DNA from: Stenotrophomonas maltophilia
GTDB taxonomy: Bacteria; Pseudomonadota; Gammaproteobacteria; Xanthomonadales; Xanthomonadaceae
Direction of reading: 5' to 3'
DNA length: 64,000 bases
Assembly: GCF_003205835.1 (NCBI RefSeq)
Contig: NZ_CP029773.1
Location: 3,690,501 to 3,754,500 of the forward strand
Within the stretch, counting starts at the first letter, position 1; every line of letters begins with the position of its first letter. Below the pieces are notes generated by a model that saw only the letters and a program-made list of their open reading frames with translations, was not told the DNA's origin and searched no databases. A program made the translations under genes and the position numbers. Positions 1 to 7,372 of the stretch are shown piece by piece.

Positions 1-129
1 GCCCTGCCAGGTGGCGACGCCGGTGTTGACGCCGAACAGGATCATCGATGCCAGCAGCAGGAACAGCCAGAGGTTGCTGCCGCCCAGCCGCAGCTTGCCG
101 GTCTTGGTGGCGTCCGAAGCAGTACTCAT
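1..129 (-). CDS. pilJ: PilJ, type IV pilus methyl-accepting chemotaxis protein (5' end only)
   Basis: Only the first 43 codons are in the window; the gene runs off the left edge. The start ATG is at 129-127, 41 bases downstream of the pilI stop. The visible protein begins MSTASDATKTGKLRLGG and then enters a hydrophobic stretch (LWLFLLLASMILFG) that fits the first transmembrane helix of PilJ, the receptor of the Pil-Chp system controlling twitching motility. The identification rests mainly on position: pilJ follows pilG-pilH-pilI in Pseudomonas and Xanthomonadaceae. The periplasmic and signalling domains cannot be seen here. Confidence 0.8.
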   Translation of the reverse strand, partial: MSTASDATKTGKLRLGGSNLWLFLLLASMILFGVNTGVATWQG

Positions 130-170
130 CGTTCAACCTCGATCTTCAATGCAGGGGGCGATGCCCGGCC

Positions 171-701
171 TCAGGCCGCGGCTTGCCGGAATTCAGGGGT
201 ACGCGACAGCAGCGAGAGCGAGAACACGCCCCAGTCATGGCCGTCGGCATGGAAGGCGCGATCGACGAAGTGGCCGTAGCGCCCTTCGGCCAGCGTGCCG
301 GCCGCGATCTGCTGGTCCAGTTCGAAGCTGCGCTGGCCGAACAGTTCATCGATGGTCAGCGCGACGTCGCCGCCGGCCTGGCGCATGATCAGCACGCGCT
401 GGCCTTCCTGCTGCACGGTACGCGTGCCTTCCAGGAAGTACTTCAGGTCGACCACCGGGAACAGGTTGCCGCGCAGGTTGCCTACGCCCAGCAGCCACGG
501 CTGCGCGCACGGTACCGGGGTCACCGGCGGCATCGGCACAATTTCCACCACTTCGCGGAAATCGGACACCAGCCGGCGCAGGCCGACGCGGTAACCCACG
601 CCACGCCAGAGGTCCTGGGCGAACTGCCGTTCGGGCAGCTGCACCGCGTGGGCCAGGCTGCGCCGTTCGTAGGCTTCGAGAATGTCGAAGGGCGAGCGCA
701 T
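171..701 (-). CDS. pilI: PilI, CheW-like adaptor of the Pil-Chp system
   Basis: A 176-residue single-domain CheW-type protein. In this family PilI links the receptor PilJ to the histidine kinase ChpA at the cell pole. Seen directly are a basic N-terminal segment with LWRGVGYRVGLRRLV and a CheW-like core with PWLLGVGNLRGNLFPVVDL, the usual strand-turn region around residues 69-88. The start ATG overlaps the pilH stop by one base, so translation is probably coupled. There is no methyltransferase or receiver domain. The assignment is firm because of the operon order pilG-pilH-pilI-pilJ. Confidence 0.9.
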   Translation of the reverse strand: MRSPFDILEAYERRSLAHAVQLPERQFAQDLWRGVGYRVGLRRLVSDFREVVEIVPMPPVTPVPCAQPWLLGVGNLRGNLFPVVDLKYFLEGTRTVQQEGQRVLIMRQAGGDVALTIDELFGQRSFELDQQIAAGTLAEGRYGHFVDRAFHADGHDWGVFSLSLLSRTPEFRQAAA

Positions 702-1063
702 CAGGCCACCAGTTCGTTGATCCGCGCGATCAGTTCATCCTCGCGCGGCGGCTTGACGATGTAATCGGCCGCGCCCTGGCGCAGTCCCCATGCCTTGTCG
801 GTTTCCATCGCCTTGGTGCTGACGATGATCACCGGAATGTGTTTGATCGCCGCATCACGGGCCATCGCACGGGTGGCCTGGAAGCCGCTCATGCCGGGCA
901 GGACCACGTCCATCAGCACCAGCTGCGGCACCTGGTCGCGGACCAGCTGCAGTCCATCCTCGGCGTTGTCCGCTTCCAGCACCTCGTGGCCGGCACGGCG
1001 CAGCCACTGGGTGAACACCGCGCGGTCGGTCGGTGAATCCTCGATCAGAACGATACGAGCCAT
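701..1063 (-). CDS. pilH: PilH, CheY-like response regulator for pilus retraction
   Basis: A 120-residue stand-alone receiver domain. Acidic residues E8-D9, phosphoacceptor D52 (LMDVVLPGMSG), S82/T83 and K104 (YIVKPP) are all present, so it should be phosphorylatable. PilH is one of two CheY-like outputs of the Pil-Chp kinase and is associated with pilus retraction. There is no DNA-binding domain. It lies 18 bases downstream of pilG and overlaps pilI by one base, consistent with one transcript from the promoter upstream of pilG. Confidence 0.92.
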   Translation of the reverse strand: MARIVLIEDSPTDRAVFTQWLRRAGHEVLEADNAEDGLQLVRDQVPQLVLMDVVLPGMSGFQATRAMARDAAIKHIPVIIVSTKAMETDKAWGLRQGAADYIVKPPREDELIARINELVA

Positions 1064-1081
1064 TGTGCCTTTCCCCCCTGG

Positions 1082-1483
1082 TCAGGCGTTGACGTATGTG
1101 CGGATGGCACCCAGCAGTTCTTCACGCGTGAAAGGCTTCGTCAGGTACTGCTCCGAGCCGACGATGCGTCCCCGCGCCTTGTCGAACAGGCCATCCTTGG
1201 ACGACAGCATGATGACCGGGGTCGCCTTGAACAGCTGGTTGCCCTTGATCAGCGCACAGGTCTGGTACCCGTCCAGGCGCGGCATCATGATGTCGACGAA
1301 GATGATCTGCGGTTGCTGGTCTGCGATCTTGGCAAGCGCTTCGAAGCCGTCGGTGGCGGTGACCACCTCGCAGCCTTCGCGCTTGAGCAGCGTTTCCGCA
1401 GTCCTGCGGATGGTCTTCGAATCATCGATGACCATCACCCGGAGTCCTGCGAGTTCCCCGCCCGCAGTCGTGTTTTCAGTCAT
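1082..1483 (-). CDS. pilG: PilG, CheY-like response regulator for pilus extension
   Basis: A 133-residue receiver-only protein with a roughly 13-residue N-terminal extension before the first strand. D20-D21, phosphoacceptor D64 (IIFVDIMMPRLDGY), S94/S95 and K116 (YLTKPFT) complete the receiver active site. It is the first gene of the pilGHIJ operon; PilG promotes pilus extension and cAMP signalling in the Pseudomonas system. The 240-base gap upstream is shared with divergent gshB and must hold both promoters. I could not single out convincing -35/-10 boxes in it. Confidence 0.92.
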   Translation of the reverse strand: MTENTTAGGELAGLRVMVIDDSKTIRRTAETLLKREGCEVVTATDGFEALAKIADQQPQIIFVDIMMPRLDGYQTCALIKGNQLFKATPVIMLSSKDGLFDKARGRIVGSEQYLTKPFTREELLGAIRTYVNA

Positions 1484-1723
1484 TGCCTATCCCCAAGCGC
1501 ACGGCCCGATCTCTGGCGGGGGCCGCTACGAAAGCGTATCTATATCGCACTTTCCGCGCCCGCTTCAAGGCCGACCCATGGCGCGGGGCATGGCGCCCTC
1601 CTGAACGTGACGGGTTTCGCAATGCGTGCGCGACCGCCGGGCGGACGCTGCGTTGCAGTACGGCGGGGAGGCGCGCGAGCGGCGTTGCCGCTACCATCAA
1701 CGCCTTGCCTGACAGGTGCGCCC

Positions 1724-2671
1724 ATGCCGTTGAACGTCATCGTGGTGATGGACCCCATCGCCCACATCAAGATCGCCAAGGACACCACCTTCGCCATGCT
1801 GCTGGAAGCCCAGCGCCGCGGCCATGCCCTGCACTACGTGCGCCCGGGCGGCCTGGCCCTGGAAGGCGGCGTGGCGGTGGCCCAGACCGCGCCGCTGCAG
1901 GTGCGCGACGACCCGGCCGGCTGGTATGAGCTGGGCGCGTTCAGCCGTACCGAGTTCGGTCCCGGCCAGATCGTGCTGATGCGCAAGGACCCGCCGGTCG
2001 ACGCCGAATACATCTACGACACCCAGGTGCTGGACGTGGCTGCGGCCGCCGGCGCCTGCGTGGTCAACAATCCGCAGGGGCTGCGCGACTACAACGAGAA
2101 GCTGGCCGCCCTGCTGTTCCCGCAGTGCTGCCCGCCGACCCTGGTCAGCCGCGATGCCAAGGCGCTGAAGGCCTTTGCCCTGGAACACGGCCAGGCCGTC
2201 CTGAAGCCGCTGGATGGCATGGGCGGACGCTCGATCTTCCGCAGCGGCCAGGGCGACCCGAACCTGAATGTGATTCTGGAAACGCTGACCGACGGCGGCC
2301 ACAGGATGGCACTGGCGCAGAAGTTCATTCCCGACATCACCGCCGGCGACAAGCGCATCCTGCTGGTCGATGGTGAGCCGGTCGATTACTGCCTGGCGCG
2401 CATCCCGCAGGGCGACGAATTCCGCGGCAACCTGGCCGCCGGCGGCCGCGGCGAAGGCCGCCCGCTGAGCGAGCGCGACCGCTGGATCGCCGCCCAGGTG
2501 GGCCCGGAGATGAAGCGTCGTGGCATGCGTTTCGTCGGCCTGGACGTGATCGGTGATTACCTGACCGAGGTCAACGTGACCAGCCCGACCTGCGTGCGCG
2601 AACTGGACGCCCAGTACGGGCTGAACATCGCTGGCACCCTGTTCGACGCACTCGAGGCCGGCCTGCGCTGA
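1724..2671 (+). CDS. gshB: Glutathione synthetase
   Basis: A 315-residue ATP-grasp enzyme joining gamma-glutamylcysteine and glycine to make glutathione in the cytoplasm. The length matches E. coli GshB (316). Diagnostic segments are the N-terminal VMDPIAHIKIAKDTTFAML, LMRKDPPVDAEYIYDT near residue 85, the ATP-binding loop LKPLDGMGGRSIF near 163-175, and TEVNVTSPTCVRE near the C terminus. The frame is open well upstream, but only the ATG at 1724 gives the canonical N terminus. The last base of its stop is the first base of the next gene, so the pair is translationally coupled. Confidence 0.96.
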   Translation: MPLNVIVVMDPIAHIKIAKDTTFAMLLEAQRRGHALHYVRPGGLALEGGVAVAQTAPLQVRDDPAGWYELGAFSRTEFGPGQIVLMRKDPPVDAEYIYDTQVLDVAAAAGACVVNNPQGLRDYNEKLAALLFPQCCPPTLVSRDAKALKAFALEHGQAVLKPLDGMGGRSIFRSGQGDPNLNVILETLTDGGHRMALAQKFIPDITAGDKRILLVDGEPVDYCLARIPQGDEFRGNLAAGGRGEGRPLSERDRWIAAQVGPEMKRRGMRFVGLDVIGDYLTEVNVTSPTCVRELDAQYGLNIAGTLFDALEAGLR

Positions 2672-3555
2672 TGCCGTCCGCCCCTGCCGTCCTGCCCCCG
2701 CCACCGCGCGAAGCGCAACGGCTGGGGGCGACCATCGCGCTGTCTGTGCTGGTCCACGCCCTGCTGATCCTGGGCGTGGGCTTTGCCGTGAAGGGCGATG
2801 CACCGCTGGTGCCGACGCTGGAAGTGATCTTCAGCCAGACCCGCACCGCATTGACGCCGAAGCAGGCCGATTTCCTGGCCGCAGCCAACCAGGAAGGCGG
2901 TGGCGAGCACGACCGCGCGCAGCGTCCGCGCGACAACCAGGCCGGCATCGTGCCGCAGGCCCAGTCCGGAATCAGCCCGGTGCCACAGCAGCAGCAATCG
3001 GCCGCACCGGTTCCGCCGCCGCAGGCACGGGTCGTCAGCAGCCGCAATGGCGAAGAAATGGTGGCGCAGGCGCAGTCCCGGCCCACGCCGGATCAGCCCG
3101 AACCGGACGCACCCCTGAGCGCGCGCGAACAGCGCGACGTGGAGATGGCGCGCTTGGCCGCCGAAGTGCACCTGCGCTCGGCGCAGTACGCCAAGCGTCC
3201 GAACCGCAAGTTCGTGTCGGCCAGCACGCGCGAATATGCCTATGCCAATTACCTGCGCGCGTGGGTCGATCGCGCCGAGCGCGTAGGCAACCTGAATTAC
3301 CCGGATGAGGCGCGGCAGCGGCGCCTGGGTGGCCAGGTGGTGATCAGCGTGGGCGTGCGCCGCGATGGCAGCGTGGAGAGCAGCCGGATCCTGCGTTCGA
3401 GCGGGACCCCGCTGCTGGATGAGGCGGCACTGCGGGTGGTGAAGCTGGCCCAGCCGTTCCCGCCGTTGCCGAAGACCGAGGATGAGATCGATATCCTGCA
3501 GGTCACCCGCACGTGGGTGTTCCTGCCGGGCGGCACCCTGCACGACGATCGGTAG
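2671..3555 (+). CDS. TonB-family energy transducer (TonB3-like)
   Basis: A 294-residue protein with TonB architecture. There is an N-terminal membrane anchor at about residues 18-40 (ATIALSVLVHALLILGVGF), a long Pro/Gln-rich periplasmic spacer (about 85-150), and a C-terminal TonB fold (about 205-290) with LNYPDEARQRRLGG and a VISVGVRRDGSV strand. The ATG overlaps the gshB stop by one base. In P. aeruginosa the gene beside gshB and pilG is tonB3, which is needed for twitching motility, so a link to type IV pili rather than iron uptake is plausible. That link is inferred from synteny. No exbB/exbD lies nearby. Confidence 0.85.
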   Translation: MPSAPAVLPPPPREAQRLGATIALSVLVHALLILGVGFAVKGDAPLVPTLEVIFSQTRTALTPKQADFLAAANQEGGGEHDRAQRPRDNQAGIVPQAQSGISPVPQQQQSAAPVPPPQARVVSSRNGEEMVAQAQSRPTPDQPEPDAPLSAREQRDVEMARLAAEVHLRSAQYAKRPNRKFVSASTREYAYANYLRAWVDRAERVGNLNYPDEARQRRLGGQVVISVGVRRDGSVESSRILRSSGTPLLDEAALRVVKLAQPFPPLPKTEDEIDILQVTRTWVFLPGGTLHDDR

Positions 3556-3565
3556 GGTTTTGTTG

Positions 3566-3584
3566 CCCGGGCCTGCGGCCCGGG
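3566..3584. repeat. GC hairpin, 5' module of composite repeat copy 1
   Basis: CCCGGGCC-TGC-GGCCCGGG, a perfect 8-bp stem with a 3-base loop, 10 bases after the tonB-like stop. There is no T-tract, so it is at best a weak terminator. An A/C-rich spacer (3585-3650) follows before the long palindrome at 3651. The same hairpin-spacer-palindrome order recurs at 6836, 21826, 42507 and 61790. Confidence 0.7.
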
Positions 3585-3650
3585 ACCCGCAGAGGCGACG
3601 GCCACAACCGAAGCAACAGCAGAAGCGGCGGCGGAGATGCCGGACCTGGC

Positions 3651-3748
3651 GGGGCGGTGTGGGCTTGCAGGACACGCCGTAAACCCGTCCATGGGGGCTC
3701 GATGGCGCCATCCATGGCGCCAACGGTCCTGCAAGCCCACACCGCCCC
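3651..3748 (+). repeat. Long three-way-junction palindrome, class B, copy 1
   Basis: The arms 3651-3673 and 3726-3748 are perfect 23-bp complements (left arm begins GGGGCGGTGT). Between them lie a conserved block starting ACGCCGTAAACCC, a small hairpin CCC-N6-GGG, and a second hairpin TGGCGCCAT-CC-ATGGCGCCA at 3703-3722. The class B inner hairpin distinguishes it from class A copies (CCGCGGCAT stem). It lies in the convergent gap between the tonB-like gene and tsaB. It faces a class A copy in the opposite orientation at 3902-4005. Confidence 0.9.
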
Positions 3749-3782
3749 ACCTTTGACAGATCGCGGCGCATTTTTGCTATTG

Positions 3783-3827
3783 GTAGGTGTCGACCTTGGT
3801 CGACACACATCCACGCCACGCGTGGAT
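3783..3827. repeat. GTAG (SMAG-type) hairpin plus adjacent ATCCACGC hairpin
   Basis: GTAG followed by GTGTCGACC-TT-GGTCGACAC (3787-3806) is the form of SMAG repeat described for S. maltophilia. It is followed directly by ATCCACGC-CAC-GCGTGGAT (3809-3827). The GTGTCGACC hairpin recurs at 42733-42754 and 61987-62010, and the ATCCACGC hairpin recurs at 22106 and 30102. The rest of the 3556-4043 gap is the two long palindromes and a T-rich stretch near 3848-3873. Confidence 0.8.
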
Positions 3828-3901
3828 GCGAGCGAAGCGACCCGCTTTTGACTTTGATTTTTTTTGATTTTCCGTGGCGGACGCACACGGAAACTGTCCG
3901 T

Positions 3902-4005
3902 GGCCGGGCGGGGTGGGTTCGCGGGGGTGTCCGCGGCATGGATGCCGCGGCCAAGCCCCCAAGGATGGGTTCACGGCGTCCCCCGCGAACCCACCCCGCC
4001 CGGCC
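3902..4005 (-). repeat. Long three-way-junction palindrome, class A, copy 2 (inverted)
   Basis: The perfect 26-bp arms are 3902-3927 (begins GGCCGGGCGG) and 3980-4005. Read on the minus strand the core is the class A form, with CCGCGGCAT-CC-ATGCCGCGG as the inner hairpin and a CCC-ATCCTT-GGG side hairpin. It faces the class B copy at 3651-3748 across about 150 bases. The arm sequence differs from the other class A copies but is fully self-complementary. It ends 38 bases before the tsaB stop, so it may also act on 3' ends of tsaB transcripts. Confidence 0.9.
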
Positions 4006-4043
4006 CAGCGCGGCTTGTGCTTTCGCCCCCCGCCACGAGGGGC

Positions 4044-4757
4044 TCAGCCGTTGGCCTTCGCCTTCGCCTCGCGCGCCGCCTGTTGCTCGACCAGGGTCAG
4101 CGCCACGTTGTCACGCAGGTACGCCGGCTCGACCTTCTCCGGTGCGATGGCTTCGCCGCGCGCGAAGGCCGGCACCGCCAGTGCCAGCACGTCCGATGCC
4201 CGCGGCAGCGCAGTGGCATCAAAGCCGCGCAGGCCAGCGCCCAACTGCGAAACAAGCGCGCCCTCGGCTGCACCGAAACCGGTACCGACGCCGTAGGCGG
4301 ACAGCCCTTCCGGCAGCGCCACCGCGGCAGGTGCGCACACACGTTCTGCATCGCGCGCCACCGGCAGGCCGTCCACGCGCTCGAAGCGGGCAACGTAGAG
4401 TTCGCCCATCCGCGCATCGATCGCCGACAGGATCTGCGTTTCTTCCGCCGGTGCCCGCAGCGCCAGCACCTGCAGTGTCGAGACCGGCAGCAATGGCCGA
4501 TCCAGTGCCAGCGCAATGCCTTGGGCAATGGCGATCGCCAGGCGCACGCCGGTGAACGCACCCGGGCCGCGGCTGAGCGCGATACCGTCCAGCTGGCGGC
4601 GGCTGATGCCGGCTTCGGCCAGCAGCGCCTCCGCCCACGGCAGGCTCAGTTCGGCGTGCCGACGCGGGGCAATCTCGAAGCGTTCCAGTACCTGTCCGTC
4701 GACATGCAGGGCAACGGAACAGGCTTCGGTGGCGGTTTCAAAGGCGAGCAGTTTCAT
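4044..4757 (-). CDS. tsaB: tRNA threonylcarbamoyladenosine biosynthesis protein TsaB
   Basis: A 237-residue ASKHA-fold protein of the TsaD/TsaB family; TsaB partners TsaD and TsaE to form t6A37 in ANN-decoding tRNAs. The N terminus MKLLAFETATEACSVALHVDG is the phosphate-1-type loop. The segment LPWAEALLAEAGISRRQLD and the motif ALSRGPGAFTGVRLAIA near residues 60-77 are diagnostic. The length is close to E. coli TsaB (231). It lies 9 bases downstream of the yoaA stop on the same strand, so the two are probably cotranscribed, an arrangement also known in enterobacteria. Confidence 0.94.
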   Translation of the reverse strand: MKLLAFETATEACSVALHVDGQVLERFEIAPRRHAELSLPWAEALLAEAGISRRQLDGIALSRGPGAFTGVRLAIAIAQGIALALDRPLLPVSTLQVLALRAPAEETQILSAIDARMGELYVARFERVDGLPVARDAERVCAPAAVALPEGLSAYGVGTGFGAAEGALVSQLGAGLRGFDATALPRASDVLALAVPAFARGEAIAPEKVEPAYLRDNVALTLVEQQAAREAKAKANG

Positions 4758-4766
4758 CGGATCGGG

Positions 4767-6815
4767 TCAGAACAGGGGGAACGTGGCACCGGGCGCCGGC
4801 TCGGGACCGGTCGCTACAGCGACCGGGGCAGCCGCATCATCGGCCACGGGCGCCCATTGTGGCGTAAAGAAGGCCTGCACATCGGCCAGGCTGCGGGTAC
4901 GGCGGAATGGCGGCAGCGAATCGAGGAAGACCCGGCCATACCCCCGATTGAGCAGGCGCGGGTCGCACAGCACCAGCACGCCGCGGTCGCTCTCGCTGCG
5001 GATCAGACGGCCGACGCCCTGCTTCAGTGCGATCACCGCCTGCGGCAACTGCTCGTCGCGGAACGGATTGCCGCCCTGGCTGCGGATCGCCTCCAGCCGC
5101 GCCTCGTACACCGGGTCATCCGGTGCCGCGAACGGCAGCTTGTCGATCATCACCACGCTCAGTGCTTCGCCCACCACGTCCACACCCTCGCGGAAACTGG
5201 CCGAACCGAGCAGCACGCCATTGCCGGATTCACGGAAGCGCTGCAGCAGCGTCGCGCGCGGCGCCTCGCCCTGCACGAACAACGGCCATGGCCCGTCGCG
5301 CAGTGCCTCGGCGGCCTCGCGCAGCGCGCGATGCGAAGCGAACAACAGGAAGGCCCTGCCCTGCGAGGCCTGCAGCACGGGTCGCAGGGTCTGGATCAGC
5401 GCAGTGCCGAAGCCCCGCGCGGCCGGATCAGGCAGGCCTTCGGGCAGGTAGCACAACGCCTGCTCCGGCCAGTTGAACGGGCTTGGCTGGACCAGCGTGT
5501 GGGGGTCGTCCAGGCCCAGTCGCGTGGCGATGTGCTCGAAACCGCCACCGACGGTCAGCGTCGCCGAGGTGAAGATCCATGCCGCACGACTGCGTTCGCG
5601 GTGCTCGCGCAACGGACCGGACACATCCATCGGCGTGCGCTGGCAGCGGAAACCGCGCGGGGTGAGTTCGTACCAGAGCACATCGGCGGCAGTGGCGGTT
5701 TCCGCCGGGTCGGTATCGAAATCGAGGGCAGGTTCGTCATCGCCCAGCCAGCGGCTGAGCCGCGAGACCGCCTCGCGCGCCCGTGCATGGCAGGCATCCA
5801 GGCCCGCCGCCGCTTCGCGCAGCGGCTGCAATGCCTGCTCCAGCGTTACCAACCCTGCCATCACCGTATCGAAGCCGTCGCGTACCTGCGGCATCGCCAG
5901 TGCGCGCCATTGCGTGCCACGTGGCGGCAGCCCCTCCATCGCCGAACGCAGCGCCAACAACGCCTGCTGCAACTGGTCGACCGGCTCCTGCAACGCCGAC
6001 TGCGCGCCGCCCACCCCGCGTGCTTCTGCCAGGCAATCGCGCCCGAGCTCCTGCCACGGTCGCATGCCGAAACCCTCGCCGAAGAACTGTGCAGCCAGTT
6101 CCGGCAGCTGGTGCGCCTCGTCGATGACGAAGGCCTGCGCGCCCGGCAACAGTTCACCGAAGCCATCCTGCTTCAGTGCCAGGTCGGCCAGCAACAGATG
6201 ATGGTTGACCACCACCACGTCGGCGGCCTGTGCGCGTTGTCGCGCGCGCACCACGAAGCAATCGTCCCAGAACGGGCAATCGGTGCCCAGGCAATTGTCG
6301 ACGGTGGAGGTAACCATCGGCAGCAGCGGCGAGTCATCGGCCAGGCCTTCCAGTTCGGCGATGTCACCGAACTCCGAGCGACCGGACCAGGCCAGGATGC
6401 GCTGGAACTGCGCCGCCTGTTCGGGGCTGGAAAAACGCGGCTCGCCGCGCGCCTGCTGCAGGCGATAGCGGCACAGGTAGTTCGCGCGCCCTTTCAGCAG
6501 CGCACTGCGCAGGCCGACCCCGAGTGCCTGGCGCACCCGTGGCAGGTCGCGGTGGTAGAGCTGGTCCTGCAGCGCGCGGGTACCGGTGGAGATGATGGTG
6601 CGCAACCCGGACAGCAACACCGGCACCAGGTAGGCGAAGGTCTTGCCGGTACCGGTACCGGCCTCGGCCAGCAACAGGTCCCGCTGCTGCAGCGCATCGG
6701 CGATGGCTTCGGTCAGGTGCAGCTGGGCTGGACGCGGGACGAAGGCATCCAGATGCGAGGCGAGCGCGCCGCCGTCGCTGAGGGCTTCGCGGCTGGCATG
6801 GACAAGGTCGGACAT
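4767..6815 (-). CDS. yoaA: YoaA/DinG-family ATP-dependent DNA helicase with Fe-S cluster
   Basis: A 682-residue superfamily 2 helicase of the XPD-like group. Walker A is LLAEAGTGTGKTFAYLVPVL (about 46-65). A four-cysteine Fe-S set follows: one Cys in NYLCRYRL and three in DNCLGTDCPFWDDC. The DEAH box is VIDEAHQLPEL. C-terminal motifs include LLFASHRALRE and VGRLIRSESDRGVL. YoaA repairs replication forks together with the clamp-loader chi subunit; I separate it from DinG mainly by the tsaB neighbour. The frame is open for 25 more codons, but MSDLVHASREAL at 6815 gives the family N terminus. A composite repeat begins about 20 bases upstream of this ATG. Confidence 0.9.
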   Translation of the reverse strand: MSDLVHASREALSDGGALASHLDAFVPRPAQLHLTEAIADALQQRDLLLAEAGTGTGKTFAYLVPVLLSGLRTIISTGTRALQDQLYHRDLPRVRQALGVGLRSALLKGRANYLCRYRLQQARGEPRFSSPEQAAQFQRILAWSGRSEFGDIAELEGLADDSPLLPMVTSTVDNCLGTDCPFWDDCFVVRARQRAQAADVVVVNHHLLLADLALKQDGFGELLPGAQAFVIDEAHQLPELAAQFFGEGFGMRPWQELGRDCLAEARGVGGAQSALQEPVDQLQQALLALRSAMEGLPPRGTQWRALAMPQVRDGFDTVMAGLVTLEQALQPLREAAAGLDACHARAREAVSRLSRWLGDDEPALDFDTDPAETATAADVLWYELTPRGFRCQRTPMDVSGPLREHRERSRAAWIFTSATLTVGGGFEHIATRLGLDDPHTLVQPSPFNWPEQALCYLPEGLPDPAARGFGTALIQTLRPVLQASQGRAFLLFASHRALREAAEALRDGPWPLFVQGEAPRATLLQRFRESGNGVLLGSASFREGVDVVGEALSVVMIDKLPFAAPDDPVYEARLEAIRSQGGNPFRDEQLPQAVIALKQGVGRLIRSESDRGVLVLCDPRLLNRGYGRVFLDSLPPFRRTRSLADVQAFFTPQWAPVADDAAAPVAVATGPEPAPGATFPLF

Positions 6816-6835
6816 CAGAGGGAAAGGATACCCGG

Positions 6836-6850
6836 CCGGGCGCTGCCCGG
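6836..6850. repeat. GC hairpin, 5' module of composite repeat copy 2
   Basis: CCGGGC-GCT-GCCCGG, followed by the spacer CACCCGTTTCAAGCC and an A/C-rich run (6851-6923) up to the palindrome at 6924. It sits only 20 bases upstream of the yoaA start codon (yoaA reads leftward), so this hairpin falls in the yoaA leader and could influence its expression. Confidence 0.65.
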
Positions 6851-6923
6851 CACCCGTTTCAAGCCGGAGCCAGAGCACCAGCAACGGCAACGGCGGTCAT
6901 GGCTCTGGGTTGCACCGAGGGCT

Positions 6924-7025
6924 GGCAGGGGACTGTGGGTTTGCGGGGACGCCGTAAACCCGTCCCTGGGGGCTTGGCCGCGGCATCCATGCCGCGGACA
7001 CCCCGCAAACCCACAGTCCCCTGCC
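6924..7025 (+). repeat. Long three-way-junction palindrome, class A, copy 3
   Basis: The perfect 25-bp arms are 6924-6948 (GGCAGGGGAC...) and 7001-7025. The core has ACGCCGTAAACCC, side hairpin CCC-GTCCCT-GGG and inner hairpin CCGCGGCAT-CC-ATGCCGCGG. The arm sequence (with ACTGTGGGTTT) is unlike the other class A copies but pairs exactly. It is followed by the CTTCGACAG box and a GTAG hairpin. It lies in the 557-base gap upstream of yoaA. Confidence 0.9.
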
Positions 7026-7060
7026 TTCGACAGTTTCCCGGTGACGGAGGCACGCGCTTC

Positions 7061-7082
7061 GTAGCGTCGAGCTTGCTCGACT
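7061..7082 (+). repeat. GTAG (SMAG-type) hairpin
   Basis: GTAG-C-GTCGAGC-TT-GCTCGACT. It is the 3' module of composite copy 2 and follows the palindrome by 35 bases. Between 7083 and 7203 there is the segment CCCGCTTTTGATTTTGATTT, which has a close match at 3841-3860 in the first composite gap. Otherwise I see nothing there. Confidence 0.75.
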
Positions 7083-7203
7083 GGGATGTCAAAAGCGGTG
7101 GAGGGAACGGGGAAAAACGATGAATTACCGCGAGTGCGCGCAGCGTGCGACCCGCTTTTGATTTTGATTTTGTTCTTGCCTGCGGCCCGCGCGATGTATG
7201 GCA

Positions 7204-7307
7204 GGCCGGGTGGGTGGGGCGTGCAGGACCGTTGGCGCCATGGATGGCGCCATCGAGCCCCCAGGGATGGGTTTACGGCGTGTCCTGCACGCCCCACCCA
7301 CCCGGCC
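7204..7307 (-). repeat. Long three-way-junction palindrome, class B, copy 4 (inverted)
   Basis: The perfect 26-bp arms are 7204-7229 (GGCCGGGTGG...) and 7282-7307. On the minus strand the core carries the class B inner hairpin TGGCGCCAT-CC-ATGGCGCCA and side hairpin CCC-ATCCCT-GGG. It faces class A copy 3 across about 180 bases, the same A/B head-to-head arrangement as at 3651/3902 and 21899/22158. It lies 66 bases beyond the end of the lipoprotein gene at 7373. Confidence 0.9.
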
Positions 7308-7372
7308 AATCACCCGCATCCATCAGTGCGCGCGCGCCGCAGAGGGGGCAGCGCCCGATGGAGTGGAATACC

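Noticed and set aside
3864..7064. A 1066-codon open frame on the plus strand opposite tsaB and yoaA
   Set aside because: It is an antisense shadow of two well-supported genes in a GC-rich genome, passes through a palindromic repeat and has no recognisable domain.
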